Positions 36,468 to 50,600 of a DNA stretch of 64,000 bases are shown here, piece after piece. The position numbers and the translations under genes were made by a program. The notes under the pieces were generated by a model that saw nothing but the letters and a program-made list of their open reading frames with translations, did no database searches and was not told the DNA's origin. This DNA comes from Lamellibrachia satsuma (Eukaryota > Annelida > Polychaeta > Sabellida > Siboglinidae), in NCBI GenBank assembly GCA_033239005.1, contig BSQZ01000010.1, forward strand, positions 10,449,001-10,513,000, written 5' to 3'. Numbering within the stretch: position 1 is the stretch's first letter; each line of letters opens with the position of its first letter.

Positions 36468-38286
36468 AGTCATTATAATCTCTGTTAAGGTCAGAACTGT
36501 TTACAATACATATATGGCTGGTAATAATTTTATGTTGTTTTATTTGTAACATAAACAGCAATAACACAGTAAACTACAAATAATCACATGAACTTCAAAA
36601 TCCATTTGTCACACTATATGCTACAAAGCAGTATGGGAGTTTAGATAGAAGAATACCCATGAACCAGCATGGATTGATCAAATGCAATAGGTCTAAACAA
36701 AACCTGATATTGCTAAATGATGTATTCTATACAATTAAATAGCATGAATAACGAACAACTCATCAACTAAATGGTTGTAATACTACAGAAATAACATTCA
36801 TAATTGCCAGTTATACATTCCTGGCTTCATGCAGTGTTGGACGTTGACGCATAATGTCATCCAATGTGACACCTGATGAGATTTGATGCAAAGCCTAATG
36901 ACATTAGTTGTGACATTTAAGGCACCAAGATTGACCAATTATTGTCTTTCTAAATATAAGCTAATCAAATAAACACATTATCATTATATATTATGACATG
37001 CACATATGTATTTTTGTATTCATTATCTCCTAGCTCTGCTGCTTTCTAAATTATCACTCTCTTATGCTATCAAACAAATTAATCATATACAACATTGCAA
37101 TGGGGGTTAGGCCACAATGTGAATAAATAGTTCAGTAGAAAAATGTCCCTCTGCAGTCAGCTCAATCAGCTGACCTGAATAATAGTCCACCCCAAAATTT
37201 AACTAACAGAATAACGAACCAACAAGTAACAGTAAAATGAAAAAACAATCTTGTTTAATGTGGCCAACAAAAAGTGTGGCCTACCAAGAAATAGCACACC
37301 TCAAGTCAGATGGACCTGTGTATGTTAGCCTTGGCTGCCTGCATCCTGATGGGTAATGGCTGCTTTAAACTTTATCACAGGTGATAAAGTTTAAAGCAGG
37401 TCTGTTTAATATTAATAAATAATTGCTATCAACAGTCGCAAGATCACAGAAGCACGACATGTAAACAGACAGTCAGATTCTTCAACAACAAATATATCGC
37501 ATCATTTCAATGAATTAGCATGAATATAAAATCACAGAAATAACAATCTGTTATTTATAACCTTAAACTTATGCAAGGATAAATGTAACCAATTGTATAG
37601 TCAGTGACCATTGAAGAATGACAGCAACTGCTTCAAAAATATACCTAAATTAGTGCAATATGTTATTTAAGTAATCCTATGACATGATTTTGTATCTGAC
37701 GTATAAAATGCATATCATTCTAAAAATGGTGCGTCTGTTCAGGACAGTATAATGTTCAACCAATCAAGTAGACAATCAGATAAGGAGCCATATGAAAACA
37801 TCAATGTATGATACTGGTTTCATTAATAGAGGTTATAGCTGCCATTTCATTGAGTGTTGTATATCAATGGTTATTTTCAAACCACAGCTCAAAGGGGAGC
37901 TCACTTTGAGCATGTATAGGCAGTTTTGCATTAGACAGCTGAAATGCCACCTGGTGGATATGAAATTACCAAAGTTGCATACATGTCGATCTAATTAAAA
38001 CTTTCATGTAGGGTGTGGGGGATCCGAGATTAAATGACTGGTTTTACGTAGTGTCAACTTCAATGTTTTGATGTGGCGGTGGAATAATGATCAGGAGTGC
38101 TTACTTCAGTCTATATTATGATTAGATCAATGCAGGTTTACATTTTCTAATAATAGGCACACATAATTATGAGGTCGCACTAATGATATTCAGCACAGTG
38201 GTTAAAGTCAAGTAGCGATCCTCTTGAAAAATCACCCTCAGTTGCCTCGAGGAATGACAGATGGAATTAGGTCATTTGGAGGATGT
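36468..38286. other. Convergent intergenic region between PLRG1 and the kinesin gene
   Basis: Both flanking genes point into this interval, so it should hold the kinesin 3'UTR and perhaps overlapping transcript ends. A minus-strand AATAAA at 36539-36544 would put the kinesin 3' end only about 75 bases from the PLRG1 signal. Another AATAAA overlaps the kinesin stop codon itself (38286-38291). No coding frame of interest is seen. Confidence 0.5.
37361..37398. repeat. Perfect 18-bp inverted repeat with 2-base loop
   Basis: Arms 37361-37378 (tgctttaaactttatcac) and 37381-37398 are exact complements around ag. The hairpin lies midway between the two convergent gene ends and would form in transcripts from either strand. 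Confidence 0.95.
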
Positions 38287-41200
38287 TTATTTCCCTCGAC
38301 TGCCAAGCGCTGTCATTTTGTCCTTCATTTCTGCAATCTCTGTAAACATCAAACATATTATTACTACACATGGACAGGACATGCTGGCAACATATAACCA
38401 TCTAGCAGTATTTAAACATGAAATATCACCATTAATAGAGTTCTCATATTTGACATTTTATCTCATGGCCAGTCCTGACATTGTGTCATAAATAATCACA
38501 TGCAACATTTCAGTGACATAATTCTATGTCAAGGATATATGTTTAGAAACAACAGAAAATAATAAGTTTTCATATCCCATGTATGTGTGTTTTTCCTAGT
38601 TGTTTCCAGCACTTGGCTTTTATTAACTGACTAGTCTGTATATATGTTGTGGTTACTAGTATCTTATAGTCTTATGAGGCCTCATTGAAATATTCAGCCT
38701 TTTTTAGAACGATCTTTCTTTGTTGGCACTAAGGGTTGTCATTGCCAGGATGCATGTTGCCCTGAATGGTTCTTTTATGTCCTCTAACACGATTGGACCA
38801 ACATTAACATGATCATCCGAGTCGCTAGGGATATGCAGTCCCCAACGTTGAGAATCGGGTATTAAACCAAACATACTGTACATGTTCTGCCCAGAACTCT
38901 GGCATATATAGCGGATGTTACACTACCTTGTTTGAGAGCTTGGTTCTCGTGCATGAGTTCATTGTTACGAGTTGACAGGAAGACGGCGTCTTGGATGGCA
39001 TCATTCAGCAGGTTTCGGTACCTTTGTTCTAACACTGCTTTTTGCTCCTCAAACATCTCCCGGTATTGCCGGAACGTCTGAAGGAATATAACATGGACAA
39101 CTGTTAGTAAATCTTGGGGAGAGGAGATCGAGAGTTAAGAGGAAATAAGGAAAGGCTGAACAAATTGGTAGTGTCCACATGTCAGTGTTTTGGCAACAAG
39201 TGTTTCATATTTTGGCAAAAAGTTAAACATTATTTGCAAAATGAGTTATCCACCAGTCATTTAAATTGATTTAGGACTAGTTTTGTGACTGTTAGTTGAT
39301 AGTGGCGGAAGTAAAAATGTTTTGCAGCAAAATGCAGACTAATTTACATACCATGCTATTGACTGGCGAAATAAGGGAAAACAGAAAACATTATTTATCA
39401 AAAAAACTAAAATTGGATACAAAACATTTTGCACATAAGTACTTCAAGTTATAAGTTTACCGGTACTGATACATTTTCTAAATGTCTAAATTAAGTTTTT
39501 GACAATTATTGACTTTAAAATGACTGCAGTCTGGCAGACCAACCTGGAAGTGTTGTAGTTGCTGTATCTCCATCTCTTCTTTCTGCCTCTTGTACGCATC
39601 CTCCAGGGACTTCTCTAGTCTTCCCTTCTCCTCCTGAAGGACTTGGATCTGTAACGGACATTCATTGATGAGAACCAATGCCGATATCCACAGGGTGACA
39701 GCACATGTCTAGCTGCCATTGTCTTTATCCATAAGATGGCACCACTGTCTTGCCTCTATTGTCTGGAACCAAATCTGGAATCTCACTATTATGAATTCAG
39801 AATCGTTTATTTTGACCAAAGTAATTATGCGTAGAAGTTATAAATAGCAAAAAAGAAATGGTCAGGGAGACTCCCATTAAGACATTACATGTCACCTGCA
39901 TGAAACCCACTGTAAATAAATAAAACCATAACATTTAAATAAATATATATAATTCACATAACAACTTTTTTATCCTGGTGAGACTTGGGTGTTTGCACAT
40001 CTTGCTCACCTATTACTTGGACTCTAAAGGATTAATTGTTTTGGGGGAAAAATTTACCCAACCCACACACAAACAAAAATAGAGGCACTGTACATGCATT
40101 GCTGATGCTGTTAATGGAAAGTTGATTATTGCAAAATTTCAACTGGGAGAAAACTATCTAAAAATATACGTTTCCATTTTCTTTTTCATAATCCAAGTGG
40201 ATATTTGACTCACCCACCCACATCAAATTTTTTTATGGATTATTGGAATTTGTTTACATTTACAAAGCCCTTAAATTAAATCACAAGATTTGTATAACAT
40301 CAACACTAATTAAATGCAAATGTTTCACTTTTACCCAACTATGTCTTAGCCTTATGTCATACCTCGAGACTGACAACAGACTTCTCTCCCTTCAGGTCCA
40401 CCAGCTCCATTTCCATCTCCATTGCTTCTGTCGGGTCGTAAGTGTGTCCTTGAGACACTTTCATCTGTAAGTTATACCAATAGTTGAATAACATTTTGTT
40501 GGCTTTATCACAGGCTCATCAATTTTATAACGCATTTCATGCACATGTTGCAGCAAAAACTTTCAAACAATATAGATATTTAATTTTTAAACATGTGACA
40601 TTGTGACATAGCCCCTTAAAACAATATTTAAACACTAGTTGGCCTACTCATTTTAATTACATAATGAATATTTTCAAAACTTATATCTTCAAAACTTATT
40701 TTTCTATATAATATATTATTATATTTTATATATATATCTTAATTATTTGTTATTATTTATTTAAATTAATTTATTTATTTTGTGATTTTAGACAATGTTA
40801 TTATGTTTTTACAAGCTGTGCAGCACAACAAACAATCCTGGATTTGGCACTTTATATCAAATAAAATACATTGTTATTATTTTCTAGATGTTTTCCTGCC
40901 CCCAGCTCACCTTAATCTCGGCTTTCTGGTGCTCTGTCTCAAGTTTCACCCGTTCCCACTCGTCCACCACCAGGGCGTGATCCTCCAACTCTAGCTTCTT
41001 CCTCTCCTCCTTCTACATAGGTCAAAGTTCAACAGGGATCATGTCAAAAGCAGGTTTGCATAAAAACTATTCATGTTGATTGGGATCATTTCAAAAGTTG
41101 GTGTCACAGGAGATCATATCAAGAATGGTCATTTCAGAAGTTTTGTGCACCTGTATTGCTGCATGGATCGTTTCAAATTTTTTTTATCAAAAACTAACTT

Positions 41201-41579
41201 TGTAGAGGGAATAGAGAAAAAATTTAATAAAGTAGGATCTACACATCATTAATGTCAACATCATAATGGCTCCCTTTCTCACCATAACAGTGGACCTTAC
41301 AAGAAACGTTTTAAGCTAAGCGATGTACAACTTCCATAAACAGGTTTATATATAAAGTGATGTAGTTCATATTATTTTTAACTCTGGATATATTTTTCTA
41401 TTATTTAGTTCCTCCTACCTCCAGTAGTTGGCGTAGTTCAGCGTTTCCCTTGACCTGACTTTGATCCTGAACAGTCTGAAACCAAAGAATATAATCTCAA
41501 TAAGTGCTGGTAATAAATGTTACTCCAAGATATTATATTCAAAATGAATAAACATAAACTAATTATTATTTAACATATA

Positions 41580-41658
<79 letters not shown>

Positions 41659-44600
41659 CCCTATAGTCGTTTTTTGCTCAATTTTATTATAATTCTAATT
41701 ACATGGTCACACACGCACGCACACCACCATTTCTCATTTTTAGTTTTTTACAGTTTTTTCCAGGTTGTCAGTGGCTGCCTTCTTTCATTCTTAGGACGTG
41801 TCCGATCCAATTCTATCTTCTTATCCCGATTTATGTGCTTATATTTTTTACCTTGGTTTTAATTAGAATATCTTCATTTGACACTATGTATGGCAGTCTT
41901 TTAGTATCCCTCCTAAACATACCCATACACAAATACCGGTATCTAGTTCTTACCTCCTTCTCTGTCCGTAGTTTGTCCTGAACCTCCTTCAGTCGACCTT
42001 TTGCGTCCTTCATTTGTTCTGTTTCCTTCTTTAGTTTCTCTTTCAGTTCGTGTATTGCAGTCACTTTCTGTTTTGTATCACTCTCTGTCCCTTTACCTTA
42101 ATGTCATATAGTGATCATGATTATTTATGAAAAATCAATAGTCATTTCATATATTATGTTAACTAGGGTGTTTTCATGTACCTAATTAATACACTAGATT
42201 AGCTGGAATTAGCCAACATTCACCTATAATTTTAAGATAAATGCATATAAAATTATACATAAAATGTTTGTTATTATTATTATTATACTAAAGATTTTCT
42301 TGTTATTTTTAAAGGTAACCAACATAAATTACATAAAGTAATTTGTTTAGTGTGATTTCTGACAACTAAATAAATCTGCAGTTTACACAAAATATATACC
42401 CTAATCTAATTGATTTGTTAAAAGTAGGAAGAGCAAAATCATGATCAGGATGCCAAATAATGATAACATGGAAAAAACACTTTGCATTATTTATTGATGG
42501 CATAAAATAAACTAATTACCACTTTCTGCGAGCTTCGAATACTCTGCAATCTTCGTCTGCAGCTTTTCCTTCATCTCATTTATTTGTTCTCGTTTCCGTT
42601 TGTATTCCAAGGTCAACTGAAAAGAATAAGAGATAATTTAATAAGACATAACATATACTGCCTGAAACTGGTTTCATGAGATGAGATTAGCAGCTGTTTC
42701 GGCTTGCATCGTACATCATTGTACTTTTAACTAAAAGACATAATAATGTAGCGGGGAGGGGTACTGAGGCTAAATGTAGCAGGGGAACTGAGGTTAAATG
42801 TAGCGGGGAGACACTGAAATTAGGGTTTTGAGAGCAAAAACGCAGCTTTGTTTCCAAAGTTGCTCGCAGGTCAATGTAATTCAAAGTTTCATGTAGGGGG
42901 ATCTGAGGTTAAATGTAGCAGGGAGGGGGATCTGAGGTTAAATGTAGCAGGGACGGGAACTGAGGTTAAATGCAGCAGGGAGGGGGATCAGAGGTTAAAT
43001 GTAGCAAGGAGGAGGATCTGAGGTTAAATGTAGCAGGGAGGGGATCTGAGGTTAAATGTAGCGGGGAGGGGGATCTGAGGTTAAATGTTGTGGGGAGGAG
43101 GACTGAGATTAAATGTAGTGGGGGAGGGGGACTGAAGTTAAATGTAGTGGGGGAGCGGACTGAGGTTAAATGTAGCAGGGGGACTGAAGTTAAATGTAGC
43201 GGGGGAGGGGGACTGAGGTTAAATCTAGTAGGGGAGGGGGACTGAGGTTAAATGTAGAGGGGGAGGGGGACTGAGGTTAAATGTAGCGAGGGGGAGGGGA
43301 ACTGAAGTTAAATCTAGTGGGGGAGGGAGACTGAGGTTAAATCTAGTGGGGGAGATGGACTGAGGTTAAATGTAGCGGGGGAGGGGGACTGAGGTTAAAT
43401 GTAGTGGGGGAGGGGGACTGAGGTTAAATGTAGCGGGGGAGGGCGAGTGAGGTTAAATGTAGCGGGGGAGGGGGACTGAGGTTAAATGTAGTGGGGGAGG
43501 GGGACTGAGGTTAAATGTAGCGGAGGAGGGGGACTGAGGTTAAATGTAGCGGGGGAGGGGGACTGAAGTTAAATCTAGTGGGGGAGGGGGACTGAGGTTA
43601 AATCTAGTGGGGGAGATGGACTGAGGTTAACTGTAGCGGGGGGAGGGGGACTGAGGTTAAATCTAGTGAGGGAGGGGGACTGAGGTTAAATCTAGTGAGG
43701 GAGATGGACTGAGGTTAAATGTAGCGGGGGAGGGGGACTGAGGTTAGATCTAGTGGGGGAGATGGATTGAGGTTAAATGTAGCGGGGGAGGGGGAGTGAG
43801 GTTAAATGTAGCGGGGGAGGGGGACTGAGGTTAAATGTAGTGGGGGAGGGAGACTGCGGTTAAATGTAGCGGGGGAGGGGGACTGAGGTTAAATGTAGCT
43901 GGGGAGGTGGACTGAAGTTAAATCTAGTGGGGGAGGGGGACTGAGGTTAAATCTAGTGGGGGAGATGGACTGAGGTTAAATGTAGTGGGGGAGGGGGACT
44001 GAGGTTAAATCTAGTGGGGGAGGGGGACTGAGGTTAAATCTGGTGAGGGAGATGGACTGAGGTTAAATGTAGCGGGGGAGGGGGACTGAGGTTAAATGTA
44101 GCGGGGGAGGGGGAGCGAGGTTAAATGTAGCGGGGGGGACTGAGGTTAAATGTAGTGGGGGAGGGGGACTGAGGTTAAATGTAGCAGGAGAGGGGGACTG
44201 AGGTTAAATGTAGCGGGGGAAGGGGGACTGAGGTTAAATGTAGAGGGGGAGGGGGACTGAGGTTAAATGTAGCGGGGGAGGGGGACTGAAGTTAAATCTA
44301 GTGGGGGAGGGGGACTGAGGTTAAATCTAGTGGGGAAGATGGACTGAGGTTAAATGTAGTGGGGGAGGGGGAGTGAGGTTAAATGTAGCGGGGAGGGGGA
44401 CTGAGGTTAAATGTAGTGGAGGAGGGGGACTGAGGTTAAATGTAGAGGGGGAGGGGGACTGAGGTTAAATGTAGAGGAGAGAGGGACTGAGGTTAATTGT
44501 AGAGGGTAGGTTAAATGACATTAGTTTTGTGTGCCATACATCAATGTTTTGAGATTATTACACGACAGCAGATAGCAATACAAATTTTCCCACCTGATCC

Positions 44601-47600
44601 TTTTCCTTCTGCAGTAGGAGGATCCTCTCCCGCACATCCTTGTTTCCCTGTTTCTTCGTGTCCATCACCCAGTCGAGGATACCCTGAAAAATATCCAACC
44701 ACGACAATACAATATATAAGAGACATTCTTTATGGCTTCGTGCAATTCGAACAAGGCTTTCTGTGATGTTATGGGTTGGTCAACTGGCATGGGAATATAA
44801 CAGAATATCAGTTCAAATCACATCTGAAGAGCAACTCTTGTTAATATTTCAGATGTCCACAGTCACCTGTGTTAAAGTCTCACAATACATATCCCAATTT
44901 GCACAGTGAGCTCCTTTTGAGCATGTGTCACAAACCAGCGGATGTAGATAATCATACAGGTTCATTAGCGGGTCTTACGGATTTCTGTTACCACTCTTAC
45001 AGGTGTGCACAACTCTTGGGTTGGCACGGATGACAATGCTAACACTATATATATAGTTATATATATTTTATTAAATTCTTGTTATTGTTGTACTTGACAT
45101 AGTAATACTCCTCCACTACTAATTTGAATAAATTCATCATTTGTACTCCTGTGATAGGCTATCATCAAAATGTTATGTAATCCAATTGCCTTTCAGCAGG
45201 GAATACTCACCTTGTTGGCTAGGTTTATCTTTCTTTCTTCCTCGAACTTGGCAGACATTCTCTCTTTCTCCTCCCAGGTTTGTCGCTTAGCAACTTGTAG
45301 GTCACGGATCAACTCCTGCAAAGGTCAAGGTCACTTTTTATTTGTTGCGAAACGAGTCTGAAACCAGACAAGTGAAAAAAATTTAACTGAGGAGGGACCT
45401 TTAAATGTTTGACAATTTTACATTTGTGTCTGTTGAAGTTAGAAAACTCATGAAAGCAAGACGTCACGCTGTCAATTTGTACAACCCCTATGTATTTTAT
45501 GTCGTGAGAATTAGGGTTCATCCTCTGGTCATGGGAGAGACCCCCGTGGACTCACCCCGAGCTTCATGACATCATCCTTGTCATTGTTGTTGCTAGCGAC
45601 CTTCGTCCTCACTCGAGCAATCTCCTCCCGCAGATCACTGATGATGCTTGTGGTCTCCTCCTGAAGGCAATGAAACACAAACGTCCACTTCACAAAGAAT
45701 TCTTCTGCTTGTGTTGGTACACCAAAGATCAGATAAAATATCGGTTCCTTTTCATGTGAAATCAAGAAGACCTGACCATAAAGATCAAGAATCAATTTAA
45801 GTGAAATTCCAAATCATAAAAAACTAGATATAATAATACAATAATAATACAATAATAATACAATAATAACTCCTCAGCAATGATCCGCTAAATTTTTGTG
45901 CAACATCATTTATTTGCAGAAAATCCTAGGCAGCATAAAGAGAAGACAGAGAACAGAGCCCAGTGTTTCAATGTCACAGAATCTCATGTTGAAACAATGT
46001 CTACCAAACCAGTTTTATCCATTTACAACAATGCTTCTCCAGACAACTGCAGAATTGACCAATCACCTACCAAGTTCACTTTGATGTGGTTCTTCACACT
46101 TCGCCCTGCCCGGCGCGCATTCTGAAGTGTCTCCAGACTCTCGTGGCCGCATTTGTCTGACATTAACACAACAGTAATTAGTCCACTTCATGACACGATA
46201 AGAAATCATTACCTATACCATTACCTACATCAAACCTATTGGCTAAATAATTACATTATCTAAAATATGGTGTAATCATAAATTGAATAGTTCCTAACTT
46301 AAATATGGAACAAAGCATGTTTGTAAATTTTTTAAGAAACTCTGTTTTTGCCTCAATATGACCATAAACTGTAAAGATGGAAGGGTTGAATTGAGTATGT
46401 CTGAATAGACACATACCTGCTGGTGATATAGTAGCAAACATCAATGTGATGGCATTGCCTCCGAGTGACTCCTAAAATCAACATCAAACAACATTTTCGC
46501 TATAATAATATAAGGGAAGCGGTGTAAGTGGGAGTAAGAGCTGGGAGTAAGAGCTGGGAGTAAGTGCTGGGAGTAAGAGGTGGGAGTAAGAGCTGGGTGT
46601 AAGAGCTGGGAGTAAGAGCTGGGAGTAAGAGCTTGGAGTAAGAGCTGGGAGTAAGAGCTGGGAGTAAGAGCTGGGAGTAAGAGCTGGGAGTAAGTGCTGG
46701 GAGTAAGTGATGGGAGTAAGAGCTGGGAGTAAGTGCTCAGATAAGAGCTGCTCATGCAAGCTGGCTGTTGTGACTGCGGAAGACATTTTAATAAAAAGGT
46801 GAAAAACAATTCAGACAATATGTGCATTAGAGACATAGAGAAATGGATGCAAAAGGAAATATTAGACATGTTTTCTATATCAAACAACACATCCTTTATA
46901 AATTAAACTTTAAAAAACAAATATGCCTGCAACTGTGTGTGCGTGCATGCATGCGTGCATGTGTGCATGTGCGGATGGGTGCGTGCATGTGTGTGTGTGT
47001 GTCTGTGCTAATGGTGTACACCGTGGACATACTATGACGCATTAGTAAAACAATTCAATTACATTAATTCTGGTATATTAATAAAGCAACTAAATTACAG
47101 AAATTACATCAGAATAGATCAACTTACCTGCAACAGTCTTGTCACAATGGAGTCACGATATGGAACATGGCCACCCTGTTCCATTGCTTTAATGACCTCC
47201 GTCACGGCTTTGCCACTAGAGACACAACATATGCCCATCCCTATCATGCTCACTGCTAACCAACATTTCTTTATTACCTTGTGGTTCAAATGTTCACAAA
47301 GCAATACAAGATATTTTATCTTAGATTGGAATAACATGCTGAGGAATAAGACAGCAACTGAATGTTGGAACATTCTAAAATTTGAAATTGAGAGTATCAT
47401 TGATCAATTTGTTCCCTTAAAAAACAAAAAATGGTCTAGAAAGAAACACTTTTCAAAAAAGCTATAAAAAAATAGTATACAAACAAACTATGTAGGCATA
47501 CCAGAAAGGATGAAGTTGTTTAAACAAATTACAAAGAGGCACTTAATGCAGCTATGACTGAAAATAGACAATCTAAAAGAAGCTATGAAAAAATTTGCAT

Positions 47601-50600
47601 GTAACATAAAAAAAATGACAGCAAGAGTTGTTATGCATATGTCAGGAGTAAACAAAATGTACAAGACAAGGTTGGACCACTAAAAAACAGTGCTGGAAAT
47701 ATAATATGACAAGGTTTTTTAATGGCAGAAGACCTAAATGGATACTTCAGTGCAGTGTTTACCAGAGAGGATATTAGTTCATTACCAGTTAGGGCAGTTA
47801 ATTGTAACTCCTGAAATGGTAGCTAAGAAAATAAAGGCAATGAAGGATAACAATCACAAACAGAACAACAAATTAGTATACCACTTGCAAGACTGTTCAA
47901 CTTGTCATTAAAAGAAGGAATGGTTCGTTTTGAATGGAAAGAAGCAAACATCATACCATTATTTAAAGAGTTCAAGAAATAGTCAGAGAATTTTAAACCA
48001 GTGAGTTTAACATCAGTGATTTGTAAATTATTAGAAAGGGAAATTAAAGGCCATATGGTGGACTTCCTTGTTAGCCATAAATTATTGATTTCTAAAAGCG
48101 AGCTCATGCTTAACAAATATCTTATGTCTTTTGGAAGAAATCACTAAGTGAATAGACAAGGGATCACCAATAGATAATATCTACTTAGAGTTTCAAAAAG
48201 TTTTTAGCAAAGTGCCACATCAAAGATTACTACCTAAGTTAAAAGCATATGATATCTGCGTGGCATAACTGACTGGATAGAAAAATGGCTGACTGACAGA
48301 AGACAGTATGTTGTAGTAGATGGGGAAGTTTCAAACTGGACACCAGTAGGGTACCACAAGGATCAGTATTAGGACCTTTTGTAACTTTCTTATTTTTAAT
48401 ATACATCCATGACTTGGATGATAATATAATAAGCAATACACTGCAATTTGCGGATGACACAAAAGTGTTTAGAAAGGTAAACAATGATGGTGATAAACAA
48501 CATTTACAAAATGATCTAGATAAATTAGTTAAATGGTCTGAAAAATGGCAGATGTTAGTCAATTTTGGGAAATGTAAATGCCTTCATACAGGGCATGGGA
48601 ACTGGGATGTAAACTATAAAATGGGAGATACTCTTCTAGGTACTACTGTAAAAGAAAAGGACCTAGGAGTAAAAATAACTGCTGATATAAAAGTTTCAGA
48701 GCGGTGTGGTATTGCAACTTCAAAGGGTAATCAAACTCTTGGGTTGATTAGGAGAACATAACATACAAGGAAAAGCTAATTATTAACCTCTGCATAATAC
48801 AATAGTTAGGCTTCATTTAGAGTACTGTATACAAGCTTTGAGACCATATCATAAGAAGGATATAGATATGCTTGAAAGAGTACAGAGGTGAGCAAGTAAA
48901 ATTATCCCAAAACTGGGAGACCTCCAAAACTGGGAGACCTTCATTATGAAGAACGTCTAAAAGAATATGGTTTAACAACCATATTTAACAACTATAGAGA
49001 CAAGGAGGTTAAGAGGAGATCAAATGTGAAGTTTTAAAGAGATTGAATGGGTATGAAAATATTGATACAGATGTTTTTTTCTCACTCAAGAAAGATAGTA
49101 GAACTAGAGGACATGAGGTAACATTAGGATCAATGTAGATTGGAACTAAGGAAGTACTTGTTCTCACAGAGGACAATAAATTAATGGAAAACATTATCTA
49201 CAGATTGTATAACTGCTAGCAGCGTGAATATGTTTTAAAGATAAGGTTGACACATATCTCAGGAGGGCAGGTTACACATAGATAAAAAATGTTGGACTCT
49301 CGATAAGCCAATGGCTTCCTTGTCCACTTGCCATCTGGGCCTTTGCCTTGGATGGCAATCTTGTTAAATCTTGTTAAATCTTTACTATGATGCAAAATCA
49401 TATGCATACTAAGATAAGTTAATTAGCAAATTATTACATTGGCAGGAAACTTACCTAGAACTTCCATCAGTACTCTGAACACCTGCAATTAAAACACAAT
49501 GAAATGTGTAATTTTCTTTCTGCAGTGTCTTTGTGCACTGTCTTAATATTATTACAGTTTTTAAATATTTTTATGTTATATACACACGAAATTACAACAT
49601 GCATTGCATGTATTTTAGCAATAACTTTACAAAGCAAAACTACCAAATAATAATTTACATTATTTTTAGTTGCTATTTGACATAATTAGATCAGAACTAA
49701 AACTAAATGGTGATTAGTTATGTTAGGACAATAACTTATTAAAAGTAGTATTTTATTGAACTGATTAAACTACAAAATTTGTATCCACTACATTGTAAAC
49801 TAAATAAACTAAAATACAATAAGCAAAAATTAAAACAAATTTACAGACTTTCTTCTCATTACATCAATTAATATGTTGTTTATTATTTAACACCGTGCAA
49901 CCTTACTGTTTTATAATCACAATCTTTCTCACATAATAAAACAGACCTTAAATGTTATTTGACAGACAATTGATAATCATGATCTTAATTATTTTTACTA
50001 AACCATTGCCCCTGATATTTTATACCTGCCACGTCAACCAGGGTTATAGTTGATCGAAGTCCCACTTTACTGGAGCCATCTTTCTGTTCCATGTTAATTA
50101 AGAAAATGGCAGTCGCTCTACAAAAACAGACCCAGTAACAAAAAATAAACACTGATAATATTAAATCAATAATTAAAATAGTAATAATAACTCCAAACCC
50201 TAATAACAATAAATAATAAATATCACAATAAATTATGGGGCATGGTAGCGGAGAGGTTAGAATGTCGGGCTCTCAATGGAGAGAACTCAGCTTCTTTGAA
50301 CAGTCCCAAGGACTGGATAATGTGCTATATAAGAACAAACCTTTACCTTTAATTATATTACCAATTATTGACAAACATAACATACAAATAAAGAAATGCA
50401 CATTGCACAGCATAGTTATTTGTGCTCTCTCTTAACCTAAAATATGTTGCAATGTCATTAAATTTTTAAGGGAAACAACTGATAAAACACTGTCTAATTA
50501 AACATTTCTTAAGATCCTCAGGGATTAGGGCCCAACAAATACCCTTGTTCCATTCCTTACAGAACTCTAATGAAGAAACCAAAATTAAGTTATTTAAGCA

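Noticed and set aside
42970..43245. A 91-codon Gly/Lys-rich ORF
   Set aside because: Translation of the 29-bp G-rich minisatellite.
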